A stretch of DNA of 64,000 bases, taken from the NCBI GenBank assembly GCA_003344405.1, contig NOWV01000058.1:248001-312000 (forward strand), read 5' to 3'. The position numbers and the translations under genes were made by a program. The notes under the pieces were generated by a model. That model did not search any database and was not told the DNA's origin. It was given only the letters and a program-made list of their open reading frames with translations. Every line of letters begins with the position of its first letter. Positions within the stretch are counted from its first letter, which is position 1. Shown piece after piece: positions 63,520 through 64,000 of this stretch. Origin of the DNA: Trichoplax sp. H2. Its lineage: Eukaryota > Placozoa > Uniplacotomia > Trichoplacea.

Positions 63520-64000
63520 TTAAGCAATAGGCCCGGCAAAACCATCTTTGAACTTCTGCATAATCGACCAATAACCAACCAGTAGGTAGACAAAGCTAGC
63601 AAACCCGGGATCTATCTTAAGAGGATAGCGAGACTGGATCAGCACAGGGTCTATGTTGACAAAATAACCCCCTCAAAATGACAGTAAGGTTGCAGTTACA
63701 ACATAGAATTAAACTGGAGATAGACTATGGAATATAAAGATGTAAGCAGATTTGTTTTCATTTATACAAGCTAAAGCTTGATATTCGTGAAAGACTTTGA
63801 CCTGTACCCTCTACTTCTACAAGTGTTTCGTCTAGGCCATATAAACAGGGCTACTATAATTTTGCAAACCTGAAAATTTTACCCTATTGGACTAGGTCGA
63901 TAATATGGAAGAAAAATTTAGACATTGCCAATCTATAGCCACAGATTGCTTTAAGTAACTCATTATACAGTACATACCTGGAATCTATAGCAGAAAATTC
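63520..64000 (-). CDS. 3' end of an unidentified gene with a membrane segment
   Basis: The last exon is 63671-63520 (stop), and the exon before it is probably 63831-63802; both join in phase 1. Together they encode about 59 residues ending in a hydrophobic helix and a short basic tail: FASFVYLLVGYW, then MQKFKDGFAGPIA. A donor (GTATGT) at 63977 suggests a further exon from 63978 to the window edge, although its phase does not fit directly, so another small exon may be missing. A single C-terminal membrane segment followed by a Lys-containing tail would suit a small organelle or ER membrane protein, but I do not recognise the family. The rest lies outside the window. Confidence 0.5.

Overview
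This is eukaryotic, intron-rich, AT-rich nuclear DNA from an animal. All recognisable genes are metazoan-type, split into many small exons by mostly short GT-AG introns. Nothing bacterial or viral was seen: no operons, CRISPR arrays or obvious transposon genes. The gene set (SNX7/30, CCDC24, FCHO, ZNF367, HABP4/SERBP1 and SLC4A11 homologues), the compact introns and the scattered GTAC-type palindromes fit an early-branching animal. A placozoan such as Trichoplax or Hoilungia is my best guess; that is inference, not proof. Exons were joined by hand from splice-site phase plus family resemblance recalled from memory, without alignment tools.

Layout: (1) 696-4938, + strand, sorting nexin SNX7/SNX30 (5' end not found). 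(2) 6788-10323, - strand, CCDC24 homologue, convergent with the first gene. (3) 11.1-13.4 kb, two tandem-repeat families. (4) 13703-24296, + strand, FCHO1/2-type endocytic F-BAR/mu-homology protein; its first intron is almost 5 kb, repeat-filled and contains an assembly gap. (5) 27635-29668, - strand, ZNF367-type C2H2 protein. (6) 30-36.3 kb, non-coding, with a second assembly gap flanked by duplicated sequence and dense GTAC palindromes. (7) 36539-39111, + strand, HABP4/SERBP1 mRNA-binding protein. (8) 43284-57936, + strand, SLC4A11-type membrane transporter, about 870 residues when the exons are joined. (9) 58-63.5 kb, non-coding degenerate repeats. (10) 63520 to the window edge, - strand, 3' end of an unidentified small gene.

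The genes do not form one pathway. SNX7/30 and FCHO both act on membranes and endosomes, SLC4A11 is a plasma-membrane transporter, and ZNF367 and HABP4/SERBP1 act on transcription and mRNA. The arrangement is the most interesting part. ZNF367 (-) and HABP4/SERBP1 (+) sit head to head, as I recall they do on human 9q22. SNX30, HABP4/SERBP1, FCHO and CCDC24 relatives lie, as I recall, on human chromosomes 1p, 5q, 9q and 19p, which suggests deep conserved linkage. The other notable signals are a decayed but still open triplication of the SLC4A11 terminal exon, two haplotype-like duplications around the assembly gaps, and a GC-AG intron in FCHO.
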